DNA from: Linnemannia schmuckeri
Taxonomy: Eukaryota; Mortierellomycota; Mortierellomycetes; Mortierellales; Mortierellaceae
Length of the DNA stretch: 64,000 nt
Assembly: GCA_029449235.1 (NCBI GenBank)
Contig: JANATG010000002.1
Location: forward strand, 2,666,001 to 2,730,000
Reading direction: 5' to 3'
Shown here: positions 9,757-22,800 of the stretch, piece after piece
Position numbering within the stretch: position 1 is the stretch's first letter
Layout: every line of letters starts with the position of its first letter
Notes under the pieces: generated by a model
Database searches by the model: none
Seen by the model: the letters and a program-made list of their open reading frames with translations, nothing else
Told to the model about the DNA's origin: nothing
Translations under genes and position numbers: made by a program

Positions 9757-11160
9757 GGTGCCGGGTATGGTTCCCCTTTGTGTGGGTGAAAGGGGAAGAA
9801 AAGGAGCAAAGCAGGAAATATTCAAAAAAAGCGTAAGTACCAAAGAAACAACAAGTCAAAAGCAAAAAAGTAATTCGTACACCCCCCGTAAAATAAAGAT
9901 GGGCACGACCCCGTGTAAAAGAGTATGTACGGGGTGTGTCGATTATAAAAAAAAAGACATGTATACGGGGTGTGTAAGGTTGTGTTTCCCCTTTTTCGCA
10001 CACTCGAGTGCCATGCTCTGTAACGGGCATGCTACACTCGCCTGTGGGCTGGTCCAAATACATGTTTTTGCGCTCGGCCGTGTGTGTTATTCCAATTGGC
10101 GAGATTACTCCCCCTCCCTCTCTCTGTTTTGAGTAATTGGCACATCCGCGTCGGAACCATCGAACTGACCACCCCACACCCTCGTGGCGTTTTGGTCTAT
10201 TTTTCGCCATATGTTTTCAAATCCATGGATGTCCAGGTCTGTCTTTACAAAAGTTGACATTGTCATTGCCGTTATTTTTTCTATCACCATCGTATCCAAC
10301 CTCTATGCCATACTTAGTCTTTCAAGGCGGTGAGGGCGTAAGAACAGCAACGGGCAAATTTTTAGTTTATGGTCTTGCGCAGTTGGGCAAAGCCGATCGA
10401 CCTGAACATGGCAGTGGATTCGTGTTTTGAGTCGACAGAGCTGTGTGACAACTCCCGATTCGATAAATGGGATTTTATCTGGAAGGGAGACCTTTGTTCA
10501 CGATGATGCTGGTGATTGCTCTCATTTTTCTTTTGTTTGTTTAAGGTACTAGAATATCTAGATACATGAGAGTGATTGGCACTGAAGGCATGCTTGTATG
10601 CGCAGTCAAGAGGAAAACCATGGACAACATACCATACTGTGGAGGAGGAGGAAATGGACAGGGAAAAAAGACATCGACTGTTAAAGATGGATCATACATC
10701 ATGTGCGGCGGCGCTTAAAACAATAAAATAAACAAATACGCATGATTATCGTGCATGCGTGGCAATTTCGATAAACTTTATTCCCGCTCGTGTGGAGGAG
10801 AGGAATGAAGGCGTTACCCGGATATCCAGTCCGTCTACTCTCCGTCTCTTTTTTGTTAAAGTAATGGCGCGGCGCACTGACTGGCGTCCCTCTATTTTAT
10901 TTTTTCTTTTGCAAGCATTTTTGCGCGGACGTGCAAACGTCATCATTGAAAACACATAAAAAGCTTTCTTGTATTGCCTCAAAAAAAAAAACAAAAAAAA
11001 AAAAGCAGATAATTACTTTGTTTCTTTTCCTTCCTCGCTCGGTGTACACGATCTGTACGCCTAATTGCGTTCTCTCTTCCGGACTTTTTCTCTCCCTCCT
11101 TCCCTCTCAGCTGCTTTTCTCCCTCCCTCCGCCTCGTTTTTTTTTCACTTTCACCCTTCC
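9757..11160. other. Intergenic region with small inverted repeats
   Basis: No coding gene is supported. The motif TACGGGGTGTGT occurs twice on the plus strand (about 9928-9939 and 9964-9975), and a near copy on the minus strand at 9877-9890. The last ~120 bases before the chitinase start (11028-11158) are pyrimidine-rich, which fits a fungal promoter and leader. Confidence 0.45.
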
Positions 11161-12852
11161 ATGAAGCTCAGTAGCATTGTCCTTGCAGCCATCGGTGTGG
11201 CGGTCGCATTGGCTGCTCCAACGATACCACCTGCCAGCAAGGGCGACAAGGCCGTCATTGGCTACTTTGAGCCATTGCATGGCTTCCCCATCGACAAGTT
11301 CGACTTTGACAAGTACACCCACATCAACTAGTAAGACTTGCCTCTACTGCTGTTTGATCTTTTGTCTTGAGAAATGAAAGTGGCACTCTCACAAACGACT
11401 ATGTACTTTTTTCATTTGTTCTCACTGAACGTTCCATTTTCTTTGGTGTCATTTTCAGTGCTTTTGGTGCAATGTGGAAAGGTGCACCTGACCCATATGT
11501 GATTTATGTCGACTATGCTACCGAAGGTCCCAAGATCAAGGAACTTGTCCGAAGAGGCCATACCAAGGGTGTAAAGATCATCATGTCGATTGGCGGCTGG
11601 TACGGTTCACAGACATTCTCGGAGGTTGCTGCTGACCCTACGAAGCGCAAGAAATGGATCGAGAGCGCTATGGCCTTTTTGCGTCCTAACACTCTTGGAG
11701 AGAATGCTACTATCCCTGATGGCTGGAACATGGATGTAAGCGTTGATTCGACTACGGGAAATATTTTTTGAGTGATGGTAAGTAGAGAAAGAGGATTCAG
11801 GTAGATGATTAACTAAACGTACTCAAATTGTAACTTCCTCCAAATAGGGTCTGGATATCGATTGGGAGTTCCCAGGACGTCCAGGAGCGGTCTGCAACAC
11901 CGTCTCACCCACCGACACAGCTAACTACCTCCTCCTCCTCCAAGAAGTCCGTGCCCAAATGGACCTGGAATTTCCCACCAACCATAAAACTATCACCTCC
12001 GCGGTCTCGATCTTCCCTTGGGCAGGCGCCGACGGCAACCCTTTGACCGATATCCGGGCATTCATTTCGGTCTTTGACTGGGTCAACATTATGGTCTATG
12101 ATGTCCATGGACCTTGGAGCGCTTCGACGGGGCCCAATGCACCTTTGTATAATGCCCCCGCTCCTGGTGACCCGTTCTCGGCTCAGCAGGCGATTGATAC
12201 TTGGACAGCTGCTGGATGGCCGAAGGATAAGATTGCATTGGGGACACCGTTCTATGGTCGTGCTTTTACGGCGACTGTTGATATGAATACTCGGGATCCG
12301 ATCACACAGTATGCGCCCCACACTGGTGTTGCGCCCAAGGGAGGACCCTCGGACTCGAACGCGACTTTTGCGCTGTGTGACGAGGGTGCACAGTACTGGG
12401 GGTTCTGGAACTGGGGCGAGATCCGCGAAAACATTCTCACCGACGATAGCCTTACAGCTCCAACGGCAGGGTGGAAGAGGTACTGGGACAACACGACCAA
12501 GACGCCCTGGCTGTTCCGCGAATCCGACTCGATGTATATCTCGTATGACGATCCAACATCCATGTCACTCAAGGTCGATTTTGCACGTCTGCAGGGGTTG
12601 AAGGGTCTGTTCATGTGGGAGGCGCAGATGGATTACAAGGACGAGCTGCTGACGGTCTTGAACCAAATTCATTGTTCGAGTGCTGCTTGTGTTTGTAACA
12701 ACGTTGATGCTTGGACCTCAACGGCGGTGTATGAGCAGCCTAGTACAAAGGTTACGTATAATGGCCGGTTGTGGACTAATAAGTGGTGGACGCGTGGTGA
12801 AACTCCTTCAGGGACTGAGTGGGGCGCTTGGAAAGACACTGGTGCTTGTTAG
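11161..12852 (+). CDS. Secreted GH18 chitinase with C-terminal chitin-binding domain
   Basis: Exons 11161-11330, 11459-11735 and 11848-12852 join in frame to 483 residues. A signal peptide is clear (MKLSSIVLAAIGVAVALAAP). The GH18 barrel shows IMSIGGWYG (substrate-binding strand) and the catalytic DGLDIDWE, residues 149-156, with Glu156 as proton donor; it spans the second splice junction, which supports the intron call. Later barrel motifs are MVYDVHGPW and GTPFYGRAF. The last ~50 residues (VDAWTSTAVYEQPSTKVTYN, ...TNKWWTRGETPSG) resemble a CBM5/12 chitin-binding module. The enzyme hydrolyses beta-1,4-linked GlcNAc chains outside the cell or in the wall, for wall remodelling or nutrition. 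Length is normal for a bimodular GH18 enzyme. Confidence 0.93.
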
Positions 12853-14080
12853 AGGAGGTTGATCGTGCCTAGTGTTCGACATAGGAAAATAGAAGTGCTC
12901 TCTGGGAACTCTTCAAGAAAGGTTTCTAGTCAGTAGCAAGGGCATAAGACGCGATGTCTTGCTTCATCTCACACTCTCTCGCCTAATTTTCTAGTTCACT
13001 TTGTTGTCAATGCTAGCTGATGTTTTGGTGAGTCTAGCTACCTACAGACCGACCACTCATAGTTAGAATGTATTTTCACCACAAATTCGAACTATCGTCG
13101 TGTAAAGTTTCCGAATTCACATTCTAACTATGAGTGGTCGGGCTATAGCACAGGAAGAAAAAATTTATCATACGGTGTCGAAATAGTGATCTACGCCATG
13201 TGGATCAAGTTAGTCACATTGGGCGCTCAATATACAGAAATTTCTTTACGTCCTACAGAGATAAGGCTTAAATTTAGCGTTTATTTTCGAGAGAATTATT
13301 AGTATTGTTACTCAGGGAGAGGGTCGAAGGCTAGAGTTGTAGGACCGCTGTTAAGTCCTCAATTGGTATGGGGAGAAGGAGTTGTAGGTTGAAGGGAGGT
13401 TGATAGTAGGGAGTAGTGATAATGGTGTCCTAAAGAACCACACGAAACAATAAACTGCAGCGCCCTAGCGAAACTTGTGTCAGTACTGCTCTCGTCCAAG
13501 GAATGATGTGTAAAAGGACAAAGAGCAGACAAGAGGGCTGGGCGCACTACTAATACTATGTCTATTAAAGAAATATGACTGCTATTCTAAGGCGTCGCCA
13601 CCGCTGCCTAGCCACCACCTTTTTTTGCAACAATATCTTGGCCCTCTCCACACAGTTCATAGAGCGTCCTCGCAAGGACAGGAGCAAGACCAACCTCCAC
13701 TCCTACTTTCAGGAAGTATTCCATCACATCTCCGACGCTGTTTTTAGGTCCTGTTTCAGAACAACAAAGAGGTGCTCCAAGTCCTTGAAGGACCTTCTTC
13801 CCATACGCGCCCACTGTGTTTACGAAATACGCAGAGGGTCGTAGGTTTGAGCGGGAGGATTTTCGTATTGTAAGGTCTGCGCAGTGGCCAAAACGGTATC
13901 AAATACGCAAGTGAGTGGCGGATTTTTTGTGATGTGACCGTACTTTGACGACCCTAATGTATGTCCAACGCAGAAATGATTGGTTCGCTAGTGTATTTTT
14001 TTGCGCTTGTCTTCATCCGGAATGATAGGCTGTCATTCAATCGTGATCTTTTACATATGCAAACGTCTACTTATTGAATG
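12853..14080. other. Gene-free stretch after the chitinase
   Basis: Apart from the hairpin at 13049-13141, I see no supported gene. A pair of overlapping frames at 13575-13844 (plus) and 13608-13814 (minus) has no recognisable motif and no splice context. Confidence 0.4.
13049..13141. repeat. 93-bp hairpin with perfect 23-bp inverted arms
   Basis: The arm at 13049-13071 (begins CCGACCACTCATAG) is repeated as its exact reverse complement at 13119-13141, with a 47-bp spacer. It lies 200 bp beyond the chitinase stop. No target-site duplication is obvious. It could be a very short MITE or a foldback 3' element. Confidence 0.75.
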
Positions 14081-14084
14081 CCCC

Positions 14085-15050
14085 CCAGATCGAGGATGTC
14101 AAGACAGCGCAGAAGCAGAAGCGAGATCTACGGCTAGAAGCGGACAGGATTCGACATGAGGCTGCAGTGCACTAACGCAAAGTTGCTAAATCCGGCTCTC
14201 GGCATCTCGGCAAGAAGCACAAACAACAATCAACAAACAACCTAAACCAGCAAAGAGCAATCAGAAGCGACAGACTGAGACGGAGCTAATGTCGGTGAGG
14301 AAGACCACGGATACGGCGTTCCTGGGTTGACTACAAAAGGACGAGGAACTTCGGATTGCGAAAGCCACTCGCTATGCGCTCCAGTGGCTGTCAAAAACAA
14401 AGCCGGACTATGATCCATCCTCATAGCAACGCTCCTACGAGGCGCGACCAAACTGGGCATACCCTGCAGCAGAGGCGAAAACAGAGAATCTTTTCATCGA
14501 CTGGCTTTTGGATGCGGTGCTGGCTGATCCGACACAAGCCATTGGGTTCGGCGCTGACGACCCGGGTTTGTGCAAGCTCGATACGTCAATAACAACGACA
14601 CTGCAAGGTGTTATATAGTCTGTCAGACAGTTCTCTGTGCTTACCAAAAATCGCTTTGAGCTTCTCGCGGGTAAGAGACACGTCCTCAATTTTTCTGTAT
14701 GCATGCCTCATTTCTAGAAAGGCAAATGGATACCGGCAAACCACTTACAGTACCTCCTTTACCTTTTCACTCATTAGCGGTGAAAAACTTGGAGGAACCA
14801 AAGGCAAGTCAGGAACAGGAAGAAGCAACTATCGTCTTACCTCCTATCCACAGCATCACTGCAGGTCAGATCAACGGTTTATCGTTCACAGCCAAACACC
14901 AAAGACGACGGCAGAAGCGACCATCAGCAGATACGCCGGAGGCTGATGCGACTCGCAACCCACTGGCGGGTCCTTCCCAGAACTCTATCAACAGTGTGTC
15001 GACTATTGAAGAAGTTGAAGCCGCTCAAGAGGTTCACCGACAATCTTGAA
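14085..15050 (+). pseudogene. Decayed coding sequence of unknown family
   Basis: Coding-like sequence is readable with interruptions. First comes QIEDVKTAQKQKRDLRLEAD (about 14090), then a stop (TAA, ~14173). After a one-base shift follows QKRQTETELMSVRKTTDTAF with a TGA at ~14327. Then come DEELRIAKATRYALQWLSKT, a TAG at ~14425 and AKTENLFIDWLLDAVLADPT to about 14614. A further open stretch, 14699-15049 (MDTGKPLTVPPLPFHSL), may belong to it, and the 15110-15580 frame may be its continuation. I do not recognise the family. The codon structure and hydrophobic spacing look like a once-functional protein. Confidence 0.5.
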
Positions 15051-15580
15051 AGCCCTGTCGAGACTTTGAGAATGCGGATTGGAGGATACGCGACCTCTGT
15101 ACGCAGGACTTGCGGACAACGCGTGTATATACGACTTTTGCAGCACGGCTGCGGCCACAAGGTCAAGGGCATTGTTCTTGTAGAGTCAGGGATGCCACAG
15201 CTCTAGATCATCAAATTGAGGCATCTGTCAATTTCAACAACGTCGATCCTGACCTCTCCAAGGCCGTCGTCCTTGAAGATATCCCAGATGTCGCCGCCAA
15301 GCCTGAGGATGCCAACCCGAGATCATCAGGAGTGCTAGGGGTCATTCCAAGGGTGCCAACTCCGAGGCGATCAGGTGTGTTACGGACCAACCCAAGATTA
15401 TTGGATCCTACCAGTAAGGAAAGGCTGAATGCGTCGACCAAGGGCAAAGGCATTGCTACTGAGACAATCAAGGATGCAGAGGCTACGAGGAGTAAAAGTA
15501 AGCACATTATTTGGTTCAAGGATTTGCGATGTGAAGATGCTTATGTACTAGTGATTCTCAATTTCATAACGTTTATGTGA

Positions 15581-16897
15581 TTGACAATATGCTTTCCGCG
15601 TCTTTTATGTGCCGATGTGTAGACCAAATTACCCAAAAGAAAAACCTTACTACCGTGGCCTTGCACGGCGCAGCAGGGACAGCGGTAGGGTCAATGATCA
15701 AAGGACAGACCAAACAAGAAGGGTCGAACTGACGCAACACCACAGACATGGACTAGTTGCCCACACGAACGAAAACCGCACTAGCCGGGTGTGTAGCTGT
15801 TGCTTCGTTTCAATATCCTTGTCTCGCGCTTCTCGGTCCAATGATGGAAACACTAAAACCATTCGCTTAAACGGGTCTGTCGACTGCAAGAACCCACTTA
15901 CCCTCGGAGACGCGCTGGGCGAGGACCAATGGGACGAGATGCCAATGCCGCTAATAATATTGCGATATCTCGTGCCTCGATCCTCCTCTCCGCCGACCAC
16001 AAAGCCCTTCCACCTTATCGTCCTTTCGCCCTTCCCCCAACTATGACCGCCAGCGTTACAAACCTGGATAACAAAACTCCGACCCAAGACCCACCCTGTG
16101 CTTGATGCGCTAAGGGGCTGTCATTTTAGATAAAGCAGTTGTTATTCGAATCTAATCTACCAGATGTTCAACATAAGGAACTATAGAGACGCTACATAAA
16201 TGCAAAAGAAACTCGACAAGAAGCGGAACCGAAATTATACAGAAGATGCGAGAGGAAGCGCGAAAAATGCTACAGAAATGTCGATGGAAACAAAATCGAT
16301 ATACAAGCAAATTGAAAGAAGACGCGATGGAAACATAATAGCGATGCACTAGGAAGCCCGATAAGAAACGAGAAAGAAAGTGCGAGGCAGAGTACGGAAC
16401 AGAAAAGCGAGATAGAAACGCAACCATAATACGCCAGAGCACACAGTCAATCCACCACCAACTCACAACCAGATTATAGCCTGCCTGCCCACAGCCAGCT
16501 CATAGCCAGCCAAAAGCAAACGATAGAAGACCATAGCGGACAGAGGACCATAGAAAAGTCCCGCCAAGAAAGTGCTCTGGTATTGCTGTACTGGCGCTGT
16601 ACTGGCGCTGTGCCGGCGTTGCTATGGAGTGTTTTGTACTATGGGTTGGCCATGGGTTTCAAGTCGCAAGAAAAAGTATATGGTACAAAGCTATAGCGTC
16701 GGCAGGCCCGCCCAACCGAACCAACCAGTTGCAGATCCATCCACGACCCCGTCTCCTCTTTCTCACCGAGATACTGATCAACAACAGCGGCGGTCTGTAG
16801 TATCCATTCATTTGAGAAGTATTACAGCAAGGCTTCGTAACAGCGTGAGCACCACAACACCTCTTCACAGTTTACTAACAAAAAGAGCATTAGCAAT
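15581..16897. other. Gene-free stretch with degenerate repeats
   Basis: No supported gene. At about 16190-16430 the plus strand is purine-rich, with a loosely repeated GAxGxGAxAxxGAAAC-like pattern, which reads as repeated FLSRF/FRxSSRIF segments on the minus strand. That is degenerate tandem repetition rather than a gene. Confidence 0.35.
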
Positions 16898-19800
16898 TTA
16901 GATTAAAGGGTGCAACTCTCTCAGGATGGCGTCGGCACGATCTATCAAGTCTTCAAAGGTCTCTCTACCTTGACCATCTCCTCCTTGCTCATCCTTCTCC
17001 GGCTCACCAACCATCGCATTCAGTCTCTGCAACGATGCCTGTGCATAACTCGGCCATCCAGCGGCTCCACTAATACCACCACCGCTGTTAAGCGAGGGTG
17101 CGGTCATGACCTGGGTATAACTCTGCGTGGATGAGACAATCTCCAGATCCAGCTTATGATCTCGCATCCTGAATCGACTATTCGCCATCAGAATCCTGTT
17201 CCGTACCTTGAGAAACGACGGCAATGGGCGATTGCCATCTTCAATAAGCGACGACGAGAGTTGATGTTCCACAAGCAACAATCGTTGAGTTGCATCGGTC
17301 GCTACAAAGTACGCCTTGTTGGAATGAATTGTACTCTCGTCTACCGCTATTAAGAACGAAAACATCAAAGTTATTGGCTGGTCAGTTGACAATAACGACA
17401 ACCTGGCGGATGACGGGTCGTAACAGTTACAGGCAACCTTGAATATCGTTCTAAACAACATACAGAGAATGACGAGGACGAGATCCATCTCCGTGCCAGG
17501 GGACAGGTCTCCAACCTCAGCGCAAGATGTGACAGTCCGGGGTCGGTAGCTGGTTAAGAGCATGGTGTCAGGTTCCGTAGGCATTTCTTGTACCGTAGTC
17601 ATCCTCGTTCCCGTCAGTTGGATTACATCTTCAAATCCATGCTCCCGGCTCAGTTTCTTGGACATCAGAGCAGTCATCTACAAATATATAAACGAGGTAA
17701 ACGCTAATACATTGTCAGATAAACAATTCGTACAAACAATAAACGCAATGCCCAAAAAGATAAAAGCGATGATCTTACCCGGACGCGGCGACCTTCTTGG
17801 TAATGAGAATGCTCATCATGCCAGAACGTTATCAATGCCTCCTGAACGCGCCCATTCTCATCCATGTCGTCATCATCACAGGTGCCACCATGTCGATAGT
17901 TACCGACACGGACACTGAAGAAAGGGATGACGTTCCTAGCTGTAGATTCGGTTTGCATATCCTGCGCTCTCGTCATAATTTCCTCTTGAACTCTACTGGA
18001 TGGCCGGCCTTCCACATCCATCTCTGAAGCAAATTCCTTCTCAACCTCCCGAACCATATCCTGATAACGTTGCTGGATCTTCTCTCGATGCGCCTCCACA
18101 GCTTTAGACTCTTCCTTCACCGTGCGCTTGATCTTAGTGACCCCATCTTCCAATGTTTCGAGATAGAGAACTGGGTACTTTCTCAACACAACCACATCCA
18201 GCCCAGGGACCAGACCACCTTCCGGCACAATGGATCTCAATCGCTTTGTCCAGATCAGCGGAGCTCTCTGGAACCCCAGCTTGGTATCCCACCTGGCGAG
18301 TCGGGTACTGTTGGCCTGAAGGACGATAGAAACAGTTGTCGATTCCGATCCTGCGCCAGCCAGTTCCAGGATAGCAACTCCGCTTTCGGCGCCACTCATT
18401 TTCGCCCGACAAACGTGCACCTTGCTCCCAACCTTCAGCTTGCCTGCCTCGATCGCTCTGATCAGACAAGGATCGAGCACTGCTGGAATGGTATACCACC
18501 CGTCGGAGACGAGAACCTTCCATGGGTTCCCCTGTGCTGCATTGTCTTCCTCGCCTGAGGATTGGTCCACCTTGGAAATGCTTGCAATGACAAGCACCAT
18601 GTGCTTTGCGGCAGACTCATCTCCCTCCACAATCTTGCGGAGTGCAGGACGCTCAGCCCTGTTCACCTCCCGCTCGTATCGGTAAGCCAGTTGATCCAAG
18701 ACCTTCAATGGACAGAACCATGTTGAGAGCTCGGGTGCGGAGGAAATAAAATACTCTGGCCATGTACGAACATAGCACGCCAATTTCCAGACAACTTGTC
18801 CATAATGGTTCAAAAGCCATGCTCGGCAAAGGAGATCTGCCTTGGCTCCTCGCAACAACAACTCCTGATAAGCTTCATCAACACCCCAGCCGTCAAAACG
18901 ATAGTGCCGGGCCATCTCAAAAGTCATGAACAGGGCTCCCTCAGACCTACAGTCGAAAGTTGGAATGGCCAGTGTTAATAGCAAGTAATTGATATGTAGT
19001 TATACGGCGACTTTGCAATCAAATGCTCCTTACAGTTCACTTACAATCCGCGGTCTACCAGTTCCTGGGCTGTCAATCGCTTGGGAGTACCAAGGGTGTC
19101 TTTTAACTTGCTTCTTACTCCTTGAGCTTTAAGTGCACAAGAATTTGCTCTGGTTAGATCTGTTATGGAGATGACCCCCAGGACTGAACAACTCATCCAT
19201 AGCATTGCGCCAACCTACCTTGCAAATTAAAGACTGGCGAATAGGAGAGTGCCACATGAGGCTGAATCACTGCAGCAGGCTGTGCAGTGCTAGAGGTAGG
19301 AGCGGTGGACGCTACACGAGCCGTTGGATGGAGCGGGAGTCGTTTTGTTGTCAGTTTTTTTGATAAGGTCGATTGCGCGCCTGGAACAGAAGCTGAAGAT
19401 TCTTGTAATGTACTGCTTTCACTACTGTCTGAGTCACCCTTGTGAACGGAGGCTGGAGCGTCCACAGAATCAGAAATTGGCGACTGGAAAGGTGTCCGCA
19501 GAGGTGACTTGAACTGCACAGGAGACTTGAAAGGCGTAACCCCGGACTTGAGCACCGGCTTCATGTGACCAGGAAGTGAGAGTGGACCTTTGGATGACCC
19601 CCGAAGCGTTTTCATCTTCAAGTTCTGCATGTGGGTCGAGATTGGAGGCTGGGAAGGGACTTGCGAACGTCGAGAGGGTGAACTTGAACTTGAGGGTCCA
19701 GATCCTGAAACCGGTGCCGAACCCGGTAAGGAAAATCTGCTGTAGGCAGCGGACGTTTCGAAGGAGCTGGCTTCCCGGAGAGCGGCCGGTTGTTCGAGTT

Positions 19801-22800
19801 CCAAGAAGCTGTAGGCGCGGGCTTGTGCCGCCTTCGAGATGGGCGCCAATGCCTTGCCAGTTCCTGAAGCGAAGCCCACCTCGAGTGCTGGTGTTGCCAG
19901 GGCTTGTGGTCGTCCTGGCTCTGACGCTCTGCGAGATCCGGTATTGTCTGCATCCTTGGCAAGCTCCTTGGACCACTTTTCCATAGCTGCTTTGGAAGTT
20001 GGTGCAATTTTCTTTCCACTGCCGGATGAAAATCCTCCTAGTGTAATAGTGGTCGTCTTGCCAGTCGGCAACAAGCTCTCTGGCAATCCACCAGTATCAT
20101 CGCCGACCTCGGAAAATTCCTTCGACCATTTATCCAAAGCTGCCTTGGAGACTGGCGCAAGTTTCCTCCCGCTGCCAGATGAAAACCCACCTAGTTGATG
20201 TGGCGCAGGTCCAGGCTGTCCGCCAATGTTCGCGTTGTTCTCGGCAAATTCCTTCGACCATCTCTCCGTGGCTGCATTGGATACTGGGGCAAGCTTCTTG
20301 CCACTCCCAGACGAGAACCCGCCCGCTCCGACATGAGGTGACGGAAATCCGGATCTTTCTGCAAAAGGCGACCCATTGCTGAATGGAAGCGAATCAGAGC
20401 CAGCCCTCTCCTGAAAGCCGTTAGCATCAATATCCATATCGAAATCCTGCATCATCCGCATCGCTCTCTTCTTGGCCGCAACCGAAATCTGGGGAAGCGG
20501 CTTTCTACCGGCAGACGAAAAACCATCAAACCCACCGGAGTCTCTGGTATGAGCGGGCCGCTGTTCCGGAACCAAACCCTCTGAGCCCAAATCCTTCTGG
20601 CCCATGTTGTCCACGTCGTCGGAAAACATACTGGCTGCTCTTGCGAGAGCAGCGGAAGAGATCGTTTTAAGTCTCTTGCCACTCGCCAATGAAAACCCTC
20701 CACCTAAAACGGGAGAAACATCACGGTGATGGCTTTCCTGGTGACTTGCGGCTGCATGGGCATCCGCTTCAAACAAGTCTCCCAGCATATCGGAGTTCTT
20801 GGCCATCCAGTCGAGGTCATCAGCAATGCGCGGGGTCCTCTTGGTTGTGCCAGAAATGCTGGGCCGCTTTCTGGGCTTCTGCGTGGCCTCAGGTACGACA
20901 TTAAAGCCGTCATCAAGCTGACTGAATCGGATGTTGCCGAAATCATCCTCCGATTCCACCTCGGGTGACTCCTGGCGACCTTCGTAGTCTTGCGCCTCTC
21001 CAATCTCCATGCTGTCACCTCGCTCCTTTGGCCTGGACTCCAGCAGAGTTTCCTCCGCATCAACTTCCGGTAGCTCCAGCGTACCCGCGACCTCCAGCAT
21101 GTCGGACGCTATCGCTTGTACCGCTGCGTCATTCCTAGCTAGTGAGCTTCCGTCAGCAACCTCCTCGGAGTCACTCTCAAACAACTGGCGAGCAGCTCTC
21201 AAACGATCAGCTGATATCTGAAACGTGGACCTTCCAGAGGCCGACCGGAATCTAATCGGGCTTGTCAGTGCCCTGTTAATGGGATGAGGAGCCCCGCGTG
21301 GTAAGGCAGACGGATCCGCTGATGTTGTAAGGAGAGTTTCGATCTGACTGCCGTGATTCTCCTCAGGCTGTGTAAAGTGATGGCTTCCTTGGGTTGAACG
21401 GCCCATGAGCGCATGATTGATTTCCGCACTCGTAACACCATCAAACATGTCCTCTTGGCTCCCTGAGAAGACTTGACTTTCCATAGGGCTGTCGACGATT
21501 GGTGATCCCTCCACGAGGTCCTGAGTAATCGGAGCGAGTAATGTTTCCGTGCCGTCACCGGGGATAGGCGCGATGTCTGCTGCGGAATCAACAAGGTCAA
21601 AGGATGATACCACCGGACTCATTACTGATTCCATAGGATTGTGGTCATTCGTGCTGGTGTCATCACCACCACTACTCTGCGCCTGCTCCTGATCTGTGTT
21701 TTCTCCATTGACGGCGGTTCCAGTTCCTGCAGCATTCTGGTAATCGTCGTCGTCTGACAAAATGGAGGATGCAGCAGAGTAAAACGAGCCATCCTCCTCC
21801 TGTGACGACATGATGATCTGATTTTCTGCAGGATGTTGTTGTGGTGCCCGTAAGCTACTAGGAACTCCCCGAAGCTCGTCAAGGACTTTTGCGCTGATCC
21901 GTGATTCTGATATGTCGTGCTTCTCATTCAGCGACACCTTCCTGGGTGGTGTCTCCAAAGAAGGATTCCAATCCGTGAACTCTCCTGCTGGCGACTGTTC
22001 TTCGCCCTTGGGTGTTGTCGGCAGCCCTCGGAGTCTCTGGATCACATTCGTAATGGGCGTCTTGGCAGCTCCTTGGGATTCACGTCTCTTAGCTGGGGTC
22101 TCGAGTGACTGCGACCAATCAATGCCTATCGGTGAACTCTCGGGAAAAGAGCTTATACGCCCCGAGCTCAACGACCCATCATCCCTGAGCACTCTTCCAA
22201 ACGTCGATTTCCGTCTAGATCTTGTTGGTGTCTTGAAAGTCGGAGATTCAATCTCAGCAATACTGTGGCGACGGGAGACCGTGCGGACCGAGATAGGAGA
22301 ATCGTTGTGAAGACTTTTTGTGCTGGTGGATGATATCGAGAGTCTCCTCCTACCGACCTTTGTAGGTGTCTTGGCATCCTCCAGCAATGATCCAGGTTCC
22401 CGAGCCATTTCCACGTCTGCTCGACCAACGCTCGATGGAGTGATATCTAGATCAGAGTGACGACGTCGATTTTGAGGTGTTTGAGTTGACTGAGAATCCA
22501 AGTCTTGACTATGTGCTGTGAAGTGCCCGCCATCAGTTCGCACCAGCCTCATTACTGGCCCTTCAGGGCTACAGCCTCTTATTGGCGTAGAGTCACCCTG
22601 CATAGCTTCTTCTACGACCCTGCGGAGTGCGTCATAGTCCGTGCGGAGGGGCCAACTGCGCATATCGATTCGAGTTGGTGAGGCTCCTGGTGACTCCGGT
22701 CCCAGTGACCTGCCTCGGTGATGCAAAGTGGGCGGTGTTGAGAGTTGATTTCTGAGAGAATACGGCTGATATTGTTGACTTCTGTAAATCATGTTTGTTC

